64,000 nt of DNA from positions 334,353-398,352 of the forward strand of contig NZ_JAJNCL010000005.1 in NCBI RefSeq assembly GCF_021025955.1. Direction: 5' to 3'. The stretch is from Rhodococcus qingshengii. Lineage in GTDB: Bacteria > Actinomycetota > Actinomycetes > Mycobacteriales > Mycobacteriaceae. The notes under the pieces were generated by a model. It was not told the origin of the DNA, did not search any database, and saw nothing but the letters and a program-made list of their open reading frames with translations. Both the position numbers and the translations under genes were made by a program. Positions 44,302 through 53,464 of the stretch are shown here, piece by piece. The first letter of the stretch is position 1, and every line of letters begins with the position of its first letter.

Positions 44302-45348
44302 ATGCGAGCAATCCTGGTAGCCGGTATGAGCGCGTTTGCGGCGGTCGTCTCGGTCGTCTCGGCGCCCTCTGCCGGCGCCGAGACGACTACGAACCAAGCG
44401 CGCTCGTTTTCCGAGACCACGTCAGTCGGGGTCCACAATTCCTACGAGAAGGCGACGTTTCCGTACTTCGCCGACGCTTTGGATTCCGAGGCGTCGTTGC
44501 TCGAGCTGGACCTGTGGACCAACGGCGGCGGTCCGGACTGGCGTGTGTCGCACATGAATCCGGTGGCGAGCGACAGCAATTGCGTCGGCGCTCAGGACGC
44601 ATCCGGATTGCGAAGCGGTCTGCGAGATCAGGGACTCCGCGGATGCCTGGCAGATATGCGGGCGTGGCACGAGGCCAATCCCGAGCATCCGCCGGTGATG
44701 ATCAAGTTGGAACTCAAGGACGGTTTCACCACCGGGTACGGACGCGGACCAGCCGATCTCGATGCGCTGATTCTCGGGACTCTCGGCGACGCGGTTTTCA
44801 CGCCGGCCGATCTTATGGGGGACTCCTACTCCACCCCGGATGCCGCCGTCACCGAGCGTGGATGGCCGAGCATTTCCGAGATGACCGGCAAATTTCTGTT
44901 CGAGCTGATTCCGGGAACGATCGAGGAGGGAAACCCTCTCGATACGGAGTGGACGGACCGGCAGTATGCGACGCACCTGCGAGATCTGTCCTCCGCCGGG
45001 CTCGTCGAACTCGGCGCCGCCTTTCCCGCTGCTCACCGTGCGTCACCGGGAGACCCACGTCTTGACCGCTACACCGACCCGGGGATCCGTCCGTGGTTCG
45101 TGATCTTCGACGGTGACGCTCTCGAATACACCTCGGGAGTCGTGGATCCGAGTTGGTACCACGAACGGGGTTACCTCCTCGTCATGACCGACGCGCACAA
45201 GGTCGTTCCGCAGATCGACGGATCCCATGCTTCGGAAGCCGAGGCGAGCGAGCGACTCGAGCTGTTGGCAGGTGAGCACGCAAGTTACATCACCGCGGAC
45301 TGGTCGAGGTTGCCGAACGTACTGTCCGCGGTGGTGCCGCGTCGGTGA
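44302..45348 (+). CDS. Secreted Ca2+-dependent PI-PLC-like phosphodiesterase
   Basis: 348 aa from ATG 44302; the frame is open further upstream but lacks a signal there. A signal peptide (RAILVAGMSAFAAVVSVVSAPSAGAE) is cleaved near residue 26. The mature start SVGVHNSYEKATFPYFADALDSEASLLELDLWTNGGG is the PI-PLC X-domain pattern: His in VGVHNSY, then the E-x-D in LLELDLW as metal ligands, and a second His in WRVSHMNP. HPPVMIKLELKDGF supplies another acidic pair. It probably cleaves a glycerophospholipid or inositol lipid head group outside the cell. Distinct Cys (NCVGA, GCLAD) may form a disulphide. Confidence 0.85.
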   Translation: MRAILVAGMSAFAAVVSVVSAPSAGAETTTNQARSFSETTSVGVHNSYEKATFPYFADALDSEASLLELDLWTNGGGPDWRVSHMNPVASDSNCVGAQDASGLRSGLRDQGLRGCLADMRAWHEANPEHPPVMIKLELKDGFTTGYGRGPADLDALILGTLGDAVFTPADLMGDSYSTPDAAVTERGWPSISEMTGKFLFELIPGTIEEGNPLDTEWTDRQYATHLRDLSSAGLVELGAAFPAAHRASPGDPRLDRYTDPGIRPWFVIFDGDALEYTSGVVDPSWYHERGYLLVMTDAHKVVPQIDGSHASEAEASERLELLAGEHASYITADWSRLPNVLSAVVPRR

Positions 45349-45392
45349 TCTCGAGGGCGGCAATTCTCAGGAACAGGGTGCAGGATGAGTTC

Positions 45393-46169
45393 ATGCGCAC
45401 TGTCACGTGGAATCCCGAAGTCTACGGCCACTATTCGGGGGAGCGGTCACGCCCGTTCGTCGACCTGATGTCCCGGGTGGCCACCGAGGACCCGACTCGC
45501 GTAGCCGACCTCGGCTGCGGATCAGGCACCCTGACCGCGATGCTGGGGGAAAGGTGGCCGGACTCGTCGGTATCTGGATTCGACTCGTCTCCCGAAATGG
45601 TGGCGCAGGCCCCGACAGACTTGCCGGGAAACGTCACCGTCGAGTTGGGGGACATCATGTCCTTCGACGCCACCGGTTATGACGTGGTCATCAGTAACGC
45701 TGCATTGCAGTGGGTTCCGAGCCATCGCGAGCTGATCGACCAGTGGGCGGACACCCTGGAATCCGGATCGTGGCTGGCGTGGCAGGTTCCGGGTAACTTC
45801 GATGCACCGTCCCACGCGCTCATGCGAGATCTCGCGGAGTCAGCGGAATGGAGTGAGCGACTGGGTGGCGTCCTACGCGGCCCTGAAGGCGTTGACAGTC
45901 CAGTTCAGTACGCGCAGCGTCTCCAGGAGCACGGATTCGACGTCGACGCCTGGGAGACGACATACGTCCATGTGCTGGCAGGTGCCGATCCGGTGCTCGG
46001 ATGGGTACGGGGGACGGGGTTACGGCCCGTGCTCGACGTTCTCGGCGAGGCTGACGCTCCGGAGTTCGAGTGCCAGTATTCCGATCTGCTGCGGGAGGCC
46101 TACCCCGCCACAGCCGCCGGAACGCTCTTTCCGTTCCGGCGGGTGTTCTGCGTCGGACGCAAGCGGTGA
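45393..46169 (+). CDS. tam: Trans-aconitate 2-methyltransferase-like SAM methyltransferase
   Basis: 258 aa from ATG 45393. Class I SAM fold: motif I VADLGCGSGTLTAML, acidic residue in VSGFDSSPEMV, motif IV YDVVISNAALQWVPSH, then WLAWQVPGNFDAPSH. The LQWVP and QVPGNFDAPSH segments and the overall length match Tam, which methylates trans-aconitate, a by-product that inhibits the TCA cycle. Cytoplasmic. It lies 44 bp behind the PI-PLC-like gene and is convergent with the osmoprotectant operon. The specific substrate is inferred by family. Confidence 0.85.
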   Translation: MRTVTWNPEVYGHYSGERSRPFVDLMSRVATEDPTRVADLGCGSGTLTAMLGERWPDSSVSGFDSSPEMVAQAPTDLPGNVTVELGDIMSFDATGYDVVISNAALQWVPSHRELIDQWADTLESGSWLAWQVPGNFDAPSHALMRDLAESAEWSERLGGVLRGPEGVDSPVQYAQRLQEHGFDVDAWETTYVHVLAGADPVLGWVRGTGLRPVLDVLGEADAPEFECQYSDLLREAYPATAAGTLFPFRRVFCVGRKR

Positions 46170-46194
46170 CTACTCGGCTGTTGCAGTCAGCCGA

Positions 46195-47190
46195 TCACTC
46201 AGCGGTGACAAAGCCTTCCGAGACCAGCCAGTCGCGGGCCACGTCCGCCGGCTCCTTGCCGTCGACGTCGACTTGCCGGTTGAGCTCGGTCATCACCTCG
46301 TTGGTCAGTCGCTCCGAGATCGGTGCCATGACTTCTGCTACCTGCGGATGTGCTTCCGCGAAGTCCTTTTTCATGACCAGTGCCGGATTGTATTTCGGGA
46401 AGAACTGCAGATCGTCTTCGAGCAGAACGAGATCGAGTGCGATGATGCGACCGTCGGTGGTGAACACCTCGCCGAACTTGCACTGATCGCTGTCGGCTGT
46501 CGCCTGGTAGATGATGCCGGTCTGCAGGATCTGGCGCTGGGCACGTGAGGCGTCGAATCCGTATTTCGCTGCCAGGCCGGGGTATCCGTCCTGGCGGACG
46601 TTGAACTCGGTCTCGACGCACGTCACCGCAGCTCCGGGATCGGATTCGACCAACTTCGCGTAGTCGGAAACGGTCTTGACACCGGTCTTCTCAGCGGTCT
46701 CCTTGCTCATCGCCAATGCATACGTATTGTTCATCGGCGCCGGATCGGTCCACACCATGTCGTTCGCAGCAAGGTCCGCATCACGGACGGCCTCGAACTG
46801 CGCCTGTGAATCGGGAAGTGGAGTCTCGTTGCCGAGGTAGTTGATCCAGCCTGTTCCGGTGTATTCGTACGCAAGATCGATCTGCCCGTTCAACTGTGCG
46901 TCACGGGTGCTGTTCGAGCCCTGGATGTTCGTGAGATCGCGGACATCGGCGCCCGCAGCGGCCATCGCGAATTCGATGACGTACCCGAGCACGATCTGCT
47001 CGGTGAAGTCCTTGGAGCCGACGGTCATCTTCACACCCTCGAGCTCCGGAACCGGCTCGATGCTGCCGGGGCCGACGGCCAGGGGCAGTGCGCCACCGGA
47101 CTCGAGGCCACAGGAAGCGACAAGTGTGAGGCCGATCGTGGCAACCGCGAGTTTCCAGCCCCACGTTCTGGTGATCGAAGTCTTGGTCAT
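46195..47190 (-). CDS. Osmoprotectant ABC transporter substrate-binding lipoprotein (OpuCC/ProX type)
   Basis: 331 aa. Lipoprotein signal with lipobox (GLTLVASC) at about residue 27. The OpuAC-type type 2 binding fold starts VKMTVGSKDFTEQIVLGYVIEFAMAAAG, followed by LNGQIDLAYEYTGTGWINYLG; the aromatic residues that cage quaternary ammonium groups are plausible in these segments. It binds glycine betaine, choline, carnitine or related solutes. ATG 47190 overlaps the permease stop. Last gene of a four-gene operon on the minus strand. Confidence 0.92.
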   Translation of the reverse strand: MTKTSITRTWGWKLAVATIGLTLVASCGLESGGALPLAVGPGSIEPVPELEGVKMTVGSKDFTEQIVLGYVIEFAMAAAGADVRDLTNIQGSNSTRDAQLNGQIDLAYEYTGTGWINYLGNETPLPDSQAQFEAVRDADLAANDMVWTDPAPMNNTYALAMSKETAEKTGVKTVSDYAKLVESDPGAAVTCVETEFNVRQDGYPGLAAKYGFDASRAQRQILQTGIIYQATADSDQCKFGEVFTTDGRIIALDLVLLEDDLQFFPKYNPALVMKKDFAEAHPQVAEVMAPISERLTNEVMTELNRQVDVDGKEPADVARDWLVSEGFVTAE

Positions 47191-48005
47191 CGCAATCCCT
47201 TGGGCCCGAGATAAGTTTCGGCGAGCGCGCCGAGCCAGTCGATCAGCAAGGCCAACGACACCGCCAGTACGGCACCGACAACAAGGGTGACGTTGTCGCG
47301 GAGCTTGTATCCGGTGTCGATCAGAATGCCGAGTCCGCCGGCACTGACCAGGAAGCACAGCGTCGCCGTGCCGACCGCCAGAACGAGCGAAGTACGAAGG
47401 CCCGCAAGGATGTACGGGACAGCCATCGGGAACTCGAGTTGACGTAAGACCGTGAGCGAAGACATTCCTTGCCCGCGCCCCGCGTCGATCAAGGTTTTGT
47501 CCACTTGCTGGTAGCCGAGGATGGTGTTGCGCAGCACCGGAAGCAGCGAATAGAACGCAATGGGAAACACGCCGATCCAGAAGCCCGTCGTTCTTGTTGC
47601 GAGATAGAACAGCACGAGCAGGCCGATGGCAGGCGCCGCGGCTCCGATGTTGGCTATTCCCACGAAGAACGGTGCCAGCCGGGTGAATTTCGGCCTGGTC
47701 AGCAGAGTTCCTAGTGGAACCGCGATGGCTACGACGATGATGACCACGGCGGCGGTGATCAGTACGTGCTGCCAGGTCAGTGTGACGATGTTGTCGAGAT
47801 TGATGCTCGCCTTCTGCGTCGCGTTGAGATCACGGCTGAATGCCCAGATCAACACGCCCGCAACCAGGATCAGGACGATGACCGGCTGCACATACAGTCG
47901 CATCCGTTCCGCACGGCGCGTGGCGGCGTTCTCGGCCGCACCTAGATCGGGGGCGTCCGGTTCCATCTCAGGCGCGGAGACGCGCTCCTCTGTCGTGGCA
48001 GTCAT
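47187..48005 (-). CDS. Osmoprotectant ABC transporter permease (OpuCD type)
   Basis: 272 aa from ATG 48005. After a 35-residue cytoplasmic tail, helices begin at VIVLILVAGVLIWAF and continue through WQHVLITAAVVIIVVAIAVPLGTLL. The permease loop is DAGRGQGMSSLTVLRQLEFPMAVPYILAGL, the EAA-type coupling motif of the OpuC/ProW family. It pairs with the shorter permease encoded at 49216-49863 to make the heterodimeric channel. It overlaps the binding-protein gene by four bases and follows the ATPase gene by two. Confidence 0.92.
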   Translation of the reverse strand: MTATTEERVSAPEMEPDAPDLGAAENAATRRAERMRLYVQPVIVLILVAGVLIWAFSRDLNATQKASINLDNIVTLTWQHVLITAAVVIIVVAIAVPLGTLLTRPKFTRLAPFFVGIANIGAAAPAIGLLVLFYLATRTTGFWIGVFPIAFYSLLPVLRNTILGYQQVDKTLIDAGRGQGMSSLTVLRQLEFPMAVPYILAGLRTSLVLAVGTATLCFLVSAGGLGILIDTGYKLRDNVTLVVGAVLAVSLALLIDWLGALAETYLGPKGLR

Positions 48006-48007
48006 GT

Positions 48008-49219
48008 TCAACCCTCGACGTTCTCGGTGTCTGGCTCTTCGTCGTGGTCGTGCGCATGCTCCTCGCGCATCTCGGAGAGATGGCTGACCAGTGTGTCGAT
48101 GGTGATGAGACCGACGTACTCGCCACGCCGTCCGGTGACCACGGTGGACGCATTGCTTTCGGCGAGAAGAGCTTCCAACGCATCCTGCAGGGTGGACTGG
48201 ATGGACACGGCTTCGCCGATCTCGTTCCCGACACCTCGAAGAGTCGACGCATGGGCTAGGTGGCCGGGCGAGACCCAGCGAAGCGGCCGTCCGCGCTGAT
48301 CGAGAATCAGGGCCCACTTCCACTTACGCGCTGCGAGTGCGGTTCTCAAATCATCGACCGAATCGGTTTCGCGGGCGGTGAGGCACTGCTTGAGTTTGAT
48401 CTGGCGCACCCGTGTCAAGGTCAACTGCTTGAGCGAGGCGTCCGCCCCGACAAATCCCGCGACCATGTCGTTTGCGGGATTGGCGAGAATCGCTTCCGGA
48501 GTGTCGTACTGCATGATGCTGGACTGATTGCCCAGCACGGCAATACGGTCACCGAGTTTGACTGCCTCGTTGAAATCGTGGGTGACAAAGACGATGGTCT
48601 TACCCAACTCAGACTGCAGACGCATCAGTTCGTCCTGGAGCAGGCCGCGGGTGATCGGATCGACGGCACCGAAAGGTTCGTCCATCAACAGCACCGGGGG
48701 ATCGGCGGCCAGCGCCCGCGCCACGCCCACACGCTGTTGCTGCCCACCGGACAACTGGCGAGGGTAGCGGTCGCGATAGGTATCAGGATCGAGGCCGACG
48801 AGGTCGAGCATCTCGTCGGTGCGCGCTGCGATACGTTTCTTGTCCCAACCGATGAGACCCGGGACAGTCGCGACGTTCTTCGCAATCGTGAAGTGCGGGA
48901 ACAAGCCTGCCTGCTGGATCGAGTACCCGATGCCGCGGCGGAGCTTGTCCGGGTCGATCGACAGCGCGTCCTTGCCGTCGATGGTGATCTTGCCGGAGGT
49001 AGGTTCGATCAGGCGGTTGATCATGCGCATCGTCGTCGTCTTGCCGCAACCCGAAGGTCCGACGAAGACCACGATCTCACCGGCCGGAACAGTCAGCGAA
49101 ACATTGTCCACCGCTGCAGCTTTCTGGCCCGGGTACCGCTTGGTGACGGACTCCAGGACGATCTCGACCCCGGATACCTTCTGATCTGTGGATACGTCAG
49201 ACGGAATGGTTTCAGTCAT
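48008..49219 (-). CDS. Osmoprotectant ABC transporter ATPase with CBS domains (OpuCA type)
   Basis: 403 aa. Walker A GPSGCGKTTTM, Q-loop SIQQAGLFPHFTI, signature LSGGQQQRVGVA, Walker B VLLMDEPFGAVD and switch His VTHDFNEAV. After the ATPase domain (to about residue 265) a tandem CBS pair follows (DSVDDLRTALAARKWKWALILDQRGRPLRW and VSIQSTLQDALEALLAESNASTVVTGRRGEYVGLI), which in OpuA/OpuC senses ionic strength or cyclic dinucleotides. The His/Asp/Glu-rich tail (EEHAHDHDEEPD) is unusual. Start and stop overlap or abut both permease genes. Confidence 0.93.
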   Translation of the reverse strand: MTETIPSDVSTDQKVSGVEIVLESVTKRYPGQKAAAVDNVSLTVPAGEIVVFVGPSGCGKTTTMRMINRLIEPTSGKITIDGKDALSIDPDKLRRGIGYSIQQAGLFPHFTIAKNVATVPGLIGWDKKRIAARTDEMLDLVGLDPDTYRDRYPRQLSGGQQQRVGVARALAADPPVLLMDEPFGAVDPITRGLLQDELMRLQSELGKTIVFVTHDFNEAVKLGDRIAVLGNQSSIMQYDTPEAILANPANDMVAGFVGADASLKQLTLTRVRQIKLKQCLTARETDSVDDLRTALAARKWKWALILDQRGRPLRWVSPGHLAHASTLRGVGNEIGEAVSIQSTLQDALEALLAESNASTVVTGRRGEYVGLITIDTLVSHLSEMREEHAHDHDEEPDTENVEG

Positions 49220-49863
49220 TGCAGCCCCTTCGAAGTAGTGAGACGACCGATGACGACGTAGATTCCGTCGAGAATCAGAGCGAGAATGACGATCAGTACG
49301 GTGCCGACCAGCGCTTGAGGAACAGCGTTCGGGCTACCGACACGCGAGAGTCCGGAGAAGATCAGGTTTCCCAGACCAGGCCCCTTGGCGTACGCCGCGA
49401 TGGCGAGGATGCCCATGAGCATCTGTGTGCTGACCCGCATGCCGGTGAGGATCGACGGCCACGCGATCGGTAGCTCGATTCGACTCAGTACGTGCATGCG
49501 ATTCATTCCGACACCGCGGGCTGCGTCCGTGATCGCCGGGTTGACCGCATCTAGACCGATGATCGTGTTCCGAATGATCGGGAGCAGGGCATACAAGATC
49601 AACGCGGTGATCGTGGGAGCGACGCCGAGACCGAGAATCGGAATGAGCAATCCGAGGAGAGCGAATGAAGGAACCGTCAGGATCGTGCTGGCCAACGCCG
49701 TAGCGATGGAGGATCCCGCCGGGCTCCGGTAGACGAGAATGCCGATGATCACGGCGGCGATCGTCGCGATGATCACGGACTGGATAACTGCTGAAACATG
49801 AAGGTACGAGTCGGTCAACAACTGTTGTCGTCGTGCAACGACAAAATCCCATAGCGCGCCCAT
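49216..49863 (-). CDS. Osmoprotectant ABC transporter permease (OpuCB type), first gene of operon
   Basis: 215 aa from ATG 49863; the frame is open to 50004 but the extra part is not membrane-like and family length supports the shorter form. The helices begin at VIQSVIIATIAAVIIGILVY; the coupling loop is DAARGVGMNRMHVLSRIELPIAWPSILTGM. It pairs with the OpuCD-type permease. The stop overlaps the ATPase start (ATGA). The operon order permease, ATPase, permease, binding protein is a common actinobacterial variant of opuC. Confidence 0.92.
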   Translation of the reverse strand: MGALWDFVVARRQQLLTDSYLHVSAVIQSVIIATIAAVIIGILVYRSPAGSSIATALASTILTVPSFALLGLLIPILGLGVAPTITALILYALLPIIRNTIIGLDAVNPAITDAARGVGMNRMHVLSRIELPIAWPSILTGMRVSTQMLMGILAIAAYAKGPGLGNLIFSGLSRVGSPNAVPQALVGTVLIVILALILDGIYVVIGRLTTSKGLQ

Positions 49864-50164
49864 ATTTCCGAACCCACTTTCTTCGGACTTCTGCTCGCTC
49901 GAACGTCTTCCCTCGACACCGACCGGCGCACAAGGGCTTTCCCCACAGGCTCCGTAGGCCGAGGGGTTTCCCTCGACTGTCGTCCAAAAACTGAGATACT
50001 GCAACTAATTCCGATTGCAGCGTGTCGGATGTTGTTCTGGACGTGAGATTTTGCGAGACGCGTGTTGATACCCACTGCGAGCAGAGTTGAAACGCACTGG
50101 AGATAGCAAAGCGGGAGAGTTCCCGCAGAACCCTCCCGCATCGCTTGATTTGTCCGAATTGGCC
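49864..50164. other. Intergenic region with opuC promoter and nitroreductase terminator
   Basis: 301 bp between two minus-strand genes. It must contain the opuC promoter. At 50111-50139 alternative hairpins exist: GCGGGA/TCCCGC (50111-50126) or GCGGGAG/CTCCCGC (50111-50117 with 50133-50139), the latter a probable terminator for the nitroreductase gene. No gene seen. Confidence 0.5.
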
Positions 50165-50785
50165 TCAGGCCCAGCTGAGCGCATCCTCATCGGAGAGACG
50201 CGGCAGACGATCGAACCACGGGTTCTCGCCGGGATGGCCGATGTTCACCACGAGGATCGTCTTGAAACGTCCGTCTGCGAAGAAATCGCCGTCGATGCCG
50301 TCGGCGTCGAACCCGGCCATCGGGCCGGCAACCAGACCCTGTGCGCGAATCGCGAGGATCACATAGCCGGCCTGCAGTGCGGCATTGAACCGACTCGTCG
50401 AACTGGCGGCAGCCTCGTCGGATTCGAAGTGGTCCTTCATCTCCGGGCGAATGGGGAACAGGTCGGGGATGTGCTTGTAGAACTCGGTATCGACCGCGAG
50501 AACCGCAACTGCAGGAGCCGCCTCGGTCTTGGCTTTGTTGCCGTTGGACATGTGCTCGACGAGGCGTGCTTTGCCTTCCTCTGTACGAACGAACAGCACG
50601 CGCAGCGGATTGGTGTTGGCCGCGGTCGGTGCCCACTTCGCGAGCTCCCAGATTGCAATTAGTTCGTCGTCGGTCACAGGCTCGTTCGAGAAGGAGTTGG
50701 CGGTGCGAGCCGCGGTGAAGAGGAGCTCGCGGCCGGCTTCGTCGAGTTGCTGGGCGGTGAATGGGGTGGCTGCGTCGAGAGACAT
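50165..50785 (-). CDS. Nitroreductase family protein (malonic semialdehyde reductase/RutE-like)
   Basis: 206 aa. FMN-binding nitroreductase fold: ARTANSFSNEPVTDDELIAIWELAKWAPTAANTNPLRVLFVRT matches the RutE/YdfN group (WAPTxxNxxP), and ALQAGYVILAIRAQGLVAGPMAGFD is the central helix motif. RutE reduces malonic semialdehyde to 3-hydroxypropionate; related proteins reduce nitro compounds. No other rut genes are adjacent, so a general quinone/nitro or aldehyde reductase role is as likely. It is divergent from an HxlR regulator, the usual partner of redox-stress reductases. Confidence 0.88.
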   Translation of the reverse strand: MSLDAATPFTAQQLDEAGRELLFTAARTANSFSNEPVTDDELIAIWELAKWAPTAANTNPLRVLFVRTEEGKARLVEHMSNGNKAKTEAAPAVAVLAVDTEFYKHIPDLFPIRPEMKDHFESDEAAASSTSRFNAALQAGYVILAIRAQGLVAGPMAGFDADGIDGDFFADGRFKTILVVNIGHPGENPWFDRLPRLSDEDALSWA

Positions 50786-50895
50786 CGGGGGGTTTCCGTT
50801 CCGTGGTAGCTCGACCGAGCATTACCCGGTAAAGCTAGTTGCTAGTAAAAAAATAGTACCTACGGATACGTTAGCACTGTGGCTAGGATGGTGGG

Positions 50896-51249
50896 GTGGC
50901 AAGCAAGAGCGAAGCGGGACACGAGCCCCGCGCATGTGACGGGGCTCTGGCCCGCGCGTTCGGCTTCCTGGGCAAACGGTGGAACGGCGTCATTCTCGGC
51001 ACGCTGCTGAACGGGCCGGCGGGATTCTCCGAACTCAAGCGCGCGGTCGGCGGGATCAGTGATTCGGTGCTCTCGGAACGCCTGACGGAGTTGGCAGGGG
51101 CAGGCCTGGTGACGAGGAGCGTCGATGCAGGCCCGCCCATAGCCGTGGAGTACGAACTCACAGCGTCGGGGCAGGCGCTGCTCCCCGCTCTCAGTGAACT
51201 GACAACGTGGGCCGCCGAAAATCTGCCACCCGAGAGTTGCTCGAACTGA
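50896..51249 (+). CDS. HxlR-family transcriptional regulator
   Basis: 117 aa from GTG 50896. Winged helix of the HxlR/DUF24 type: AFGFLGKRWNGVILGTLLNGPAGFSELKRAVGGISDSVLSERLTELAGAGLVTR. A Cys near the N-terminus (RACDGALARAF) is in the position used by thiol-sensing members. A -10-like TAGGAT at 50884-50889 lies only six bases before the GTG, which suggests a leaderless transcript. It is divergent from the nitroreductase gene, which it probably regulates in response to electrophile or aldehyde stress. Confidence 0.9.
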   Translation: MASKSEAGHEPRACDGALARAFGFLGKRWNGVILGTLLNGPAGFSELKRAVGGISDSVLSERLTELAGAGLVTRSVDAGPPIAVEYELTASGQALLPALSELTTWAAENLPPESCSN

Positions 51250-51543
51250 GCGATCGCTAGGACGCCGGCGCCGCGACCACGTGGGTCGCGCTTCTGTGGG
51301 ACGAAATCTCCTTGGAGGCGACGAAACATCTACGCAACGTAGATGCAACGTAACCAAAACTAGTGTTCTGGATCACACAGTGTTCGTGTGGTCGAGATGC
51401 CTTTGGTCACGAATCTGTGGGCAGAACGGGTCCTGGTTCGCTACCGGTGGCGGATGAGGACAAGGTTCCGCGGGTTGAGCACACAGCCCGCGGAACCGCC
51501 CCACCACGCACCCCGGCAAGGGCACCGGCCGACAGGAGTTCAG

Positions 51544-52392
51544 GTGTCCGTAGGTGTGGAAGTCTCAGCGATCGATTTCGCCGAGACCGAATTCGATTGG
51601 GCACAGCGATCGACGCTGATTCGTGAAGTCGGCCCGCTTGTTCCGGGGCCGCCATCCTTGGCGATGTGTCTGAGCGAGCCGACGCGCGGACTGGTCGACA
51701 TTGCTTCGCTGCTTCTTGCGGCTCCTTGGTTACTCCGATCACCGCGTGGAGACGGGCATCCAGTCCTCGTTCTCCCAGGATTGCTGACATCGGACGTGTC
51801 GACTCTTGCCTTGAGGGCGTATTTAAGTTTCCTCGGATACCGCGTCCAGGGCTGGAATCTGGGCGTCAACACCGGCCCGACAGCGATGGTGGTCGACGGA
51901 TTGCCTGCCGCATTGGCCCAGGTGGCGAATCGATACGAGCAGAAGGTGTCGGTCATCGGCTGGAGCTTGGGCGGTATTTACGCTCGTAAGTTGGCGAGGG
52001 ACCTGCCGGATTCGGTGCGACAGGTGGTGACACTTGGAAGTCCTTTCGCTCTCACCAGTCTGGAGCAGACGAGGGTCGGATCGCTCTACGCTCGTTTGTC
52101 CGGTAACCACGCCATATTGCCTCCAGTCGACGGCATCGAATCCGAACAGGGGTCGAGCATTTCGGTTCCTGCCACGTCGGTCTACTCGAGGCATGACGGA
52201 ATCGTTCCGTGGCAAGCATGTTGTGAAACCACGTCCGGACTATCGGAAAGCGTTGCGGTGCAGGGTAGTCACATGGGATTGACTCACAACCCATCGGCGT
52301 TGTGGACGGTCGCCGACCGTCTGGCGCAGGACGTCGACAACTGGCAACCTTTCGCGGCACCGAAACGGCTTCGGCGACTGTTCCCGCGCTGA
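51544..52392 (+). CDS. Alpha/beta hydrolase (PGAP1/lipase-like)
   Basis: 282 aa from GTG 51544, which has AGGAG six bases upstream; the frame is open back to 51388 but that part is basic and Pro-rich without a start site. The fold is shown by HPVLVLPGLLTSDVSTLALRAYLSFLGYRVQGWNLG, the nucleophile elbow GWSLGG, a later Asp in YSRHDGIVPW and a His in GSHMGLTHNP. This ordering is typical of triacylglycerol-lipase/PGAP1-like esterases. No signal peptide is seen. Substrate unknown; monocistronic. Confidence 0.82.
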   Translation: MSVGVEVSAIDFAETEFDWAQRSTLIREVGPLVPGPPSLAMCLSEPTRGLVDIASLLLAAPWLLRSPRGDGHPVLVLPGLLTSDVSTLALRAYLSFLGYRVQGWNLGVNTGPTAMVVDGLPAALAQVANRYEQKVSVIGWSLGGIYARKLARDLPDSVRQVVTLGSPFALTSLEQTRVGSLYARLSGNHAILPPVDGIESEQGSSISVPATSVYSRHDGIVPWQACCETTSGLSESVAVQGSHMGLTHNPSALWTVADRLAQDVDNWQPFAAPKRLRRLFPR

Positions 52393-52570
52393 AGTCTGGG
52401 GCTGAGGTGTAGGGGAGAACCCTGAGTCCGACGCGGGGGCAGCCTGGTACCTGGGTATGTACCGCGGCCGGAAAAGATGGGTCCATGGCCTGATGCGCGT
52501 GAGTGACCAGGCGGCGGATAGTGGAAGTCGACGCGGACAGTCCGCGAGATCTACTGAAGGGACACGAAAC

Positions 52571-52774
52571 ATGACTTCGCCGATGAAGACCCGCAGGCTC
52601 GCCCGCGCACGCTCGGGAGCAATGTTCGGTGGAGTGTGCGCCGGGATCGCACGATACTTCGGTTGGAAGTCGTCGACGGTCCGCTTGCTCTTCGTGCTTT
52701 CGTGCCTGTTGCCCGGCCCGCAGTTTCTGATCTACATCGTGATGTGGATTTTCATTCCTCGTGAGCAGATCTGA
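52571..52774 (+). CDS. PspC-domain small membrane protein
   Basis: 67 aa. RRLARARSGAMFGGVCAGIARYFGWKSSTVRLLFVLSCLLPGPQFLIYIVMWIFIPRE is the PspC domain almost from end to end: the GGVCAGIA signature, then a single membrane helix and the closing IP motif. PspC-type proteins take part in envelope stress responses or anchor other proteins. The frame is open upstream to 52457, but ATG 52571, within GACACGAAACATG, gives the usual short form. It is convergent with the TetR gene nine bases away. Confidence 0.88.
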   Translation: MTSPMKTRRLARARSGAMFGGVCAGIARYFGWKSSTVRLLFVLSCLLPGPQFLIYIVMWIFIPREQI

Positions 52775-52783
52775 CCGAACCGC

Positions 52784-53443
52784 TCAACGGCGGCGGTCTT
52801 TCAGGCATTGCTTGGCCTCGTGCAATTCCTCCGAACTCAGCGGAGGAAGGGGTAGTGCGTCACGGTGCAAGCCCTCCGTTCGTAGACCGTCGAGCATCAC
52901 CGAGAGGTATCGACGCCACACGGTCGGGTTGACGGGCTGAGCAAATTCGGTGACTGCGCCCACCATGAAGATGAGGCCGAACAGGTCCGTCGGTACGGCG
53001 TCGGGGCGCAGCATCCCGGCCTCCTGGGCCCGGTAGAAGATCCTCTCGACCGACGGTTCGATGATGGATCGTTGGCATGCGACTTGTTCGCATCCCTCGT
53101 CGGTTCCGTTCAGGACGTCTTTGAGCCCGCGGTTGACCGACATACGGCTGCAAGCGAATTCGGCAAAGGTGACAAGTCCGTCCCATGGATCCGGATTGGC
53201 AAGTGACGCGTCCGCGGCCGCCGCCATGTCGGCGAAGTTCTGTTGGAAGACTCCGTCGATCAATTCTTCCTTGCTGGCGAACCGCCGATAGACCGTTCCG
53301 ACGCCGACACCCGCGCGCCGGGCGACGTCGTCGAGTGTGACGTCGATCCCTTCTTCGGCGAATAATTCACGTGCGGCGTCGATGATCAACTGCCGATTAC
53401 GTGCAGCATCGGCGCGAAGGGGGCGCTCCATTGCGGTACTCAT
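52784..53443 (-). CDS. TetR-family regulator (of the DHA2 exporter)
   Basis: 219 aa. Helix-turn-helix AARELFAEEGIDVTLDDVARRAGVGVGTVYRRFASKEELIDGVF, then a C-terminal effector domain (SRMSVNRGLKDVLNG...PTDLFGLIFMVGAVTEFAQPVNPTVWRRYLSVMLDGL). It is divergent from the DHA2 exporter with two matching operators between them. It is a paralog of the TetR protein encoded at 55089-55802: the DNA-binding helices are nearly the same (VGVGTVYRRFASKEELI against VGVGTVYRRFASKDELI). Confidence 0.92.
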   Translation of the reverse strand: MSTAMERPLRADAARNRQLIIDAARELFAEEGIDVTLDDVARRAGVGVGTVYRRFASKEELIDGVFQQNFADMAAAADASLANPDPWDGLVTFAEFACSRMSVNRGLKDVLNGTDEGCEQVACQRSIIEPSVERIFYRAQEAGMLRPDAVPTDLFGLIFMVGAVTEFAQPVNPTVWRRYLSVMLDGLRTEGLHRDALPLPPLSSEELHEAKQCLKDRRR

Positions 53444-53464
53444 GTCCCCACTCTACCCGTCAAG

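Noticed and set aside
49997..50020. CTGCAA/TTGCAG inverted repeat upstream of the opuC operon
   Set aside because: Six-base arms with a ten-base spacer are likely to arise by chance; no regulator is nearby to support it.
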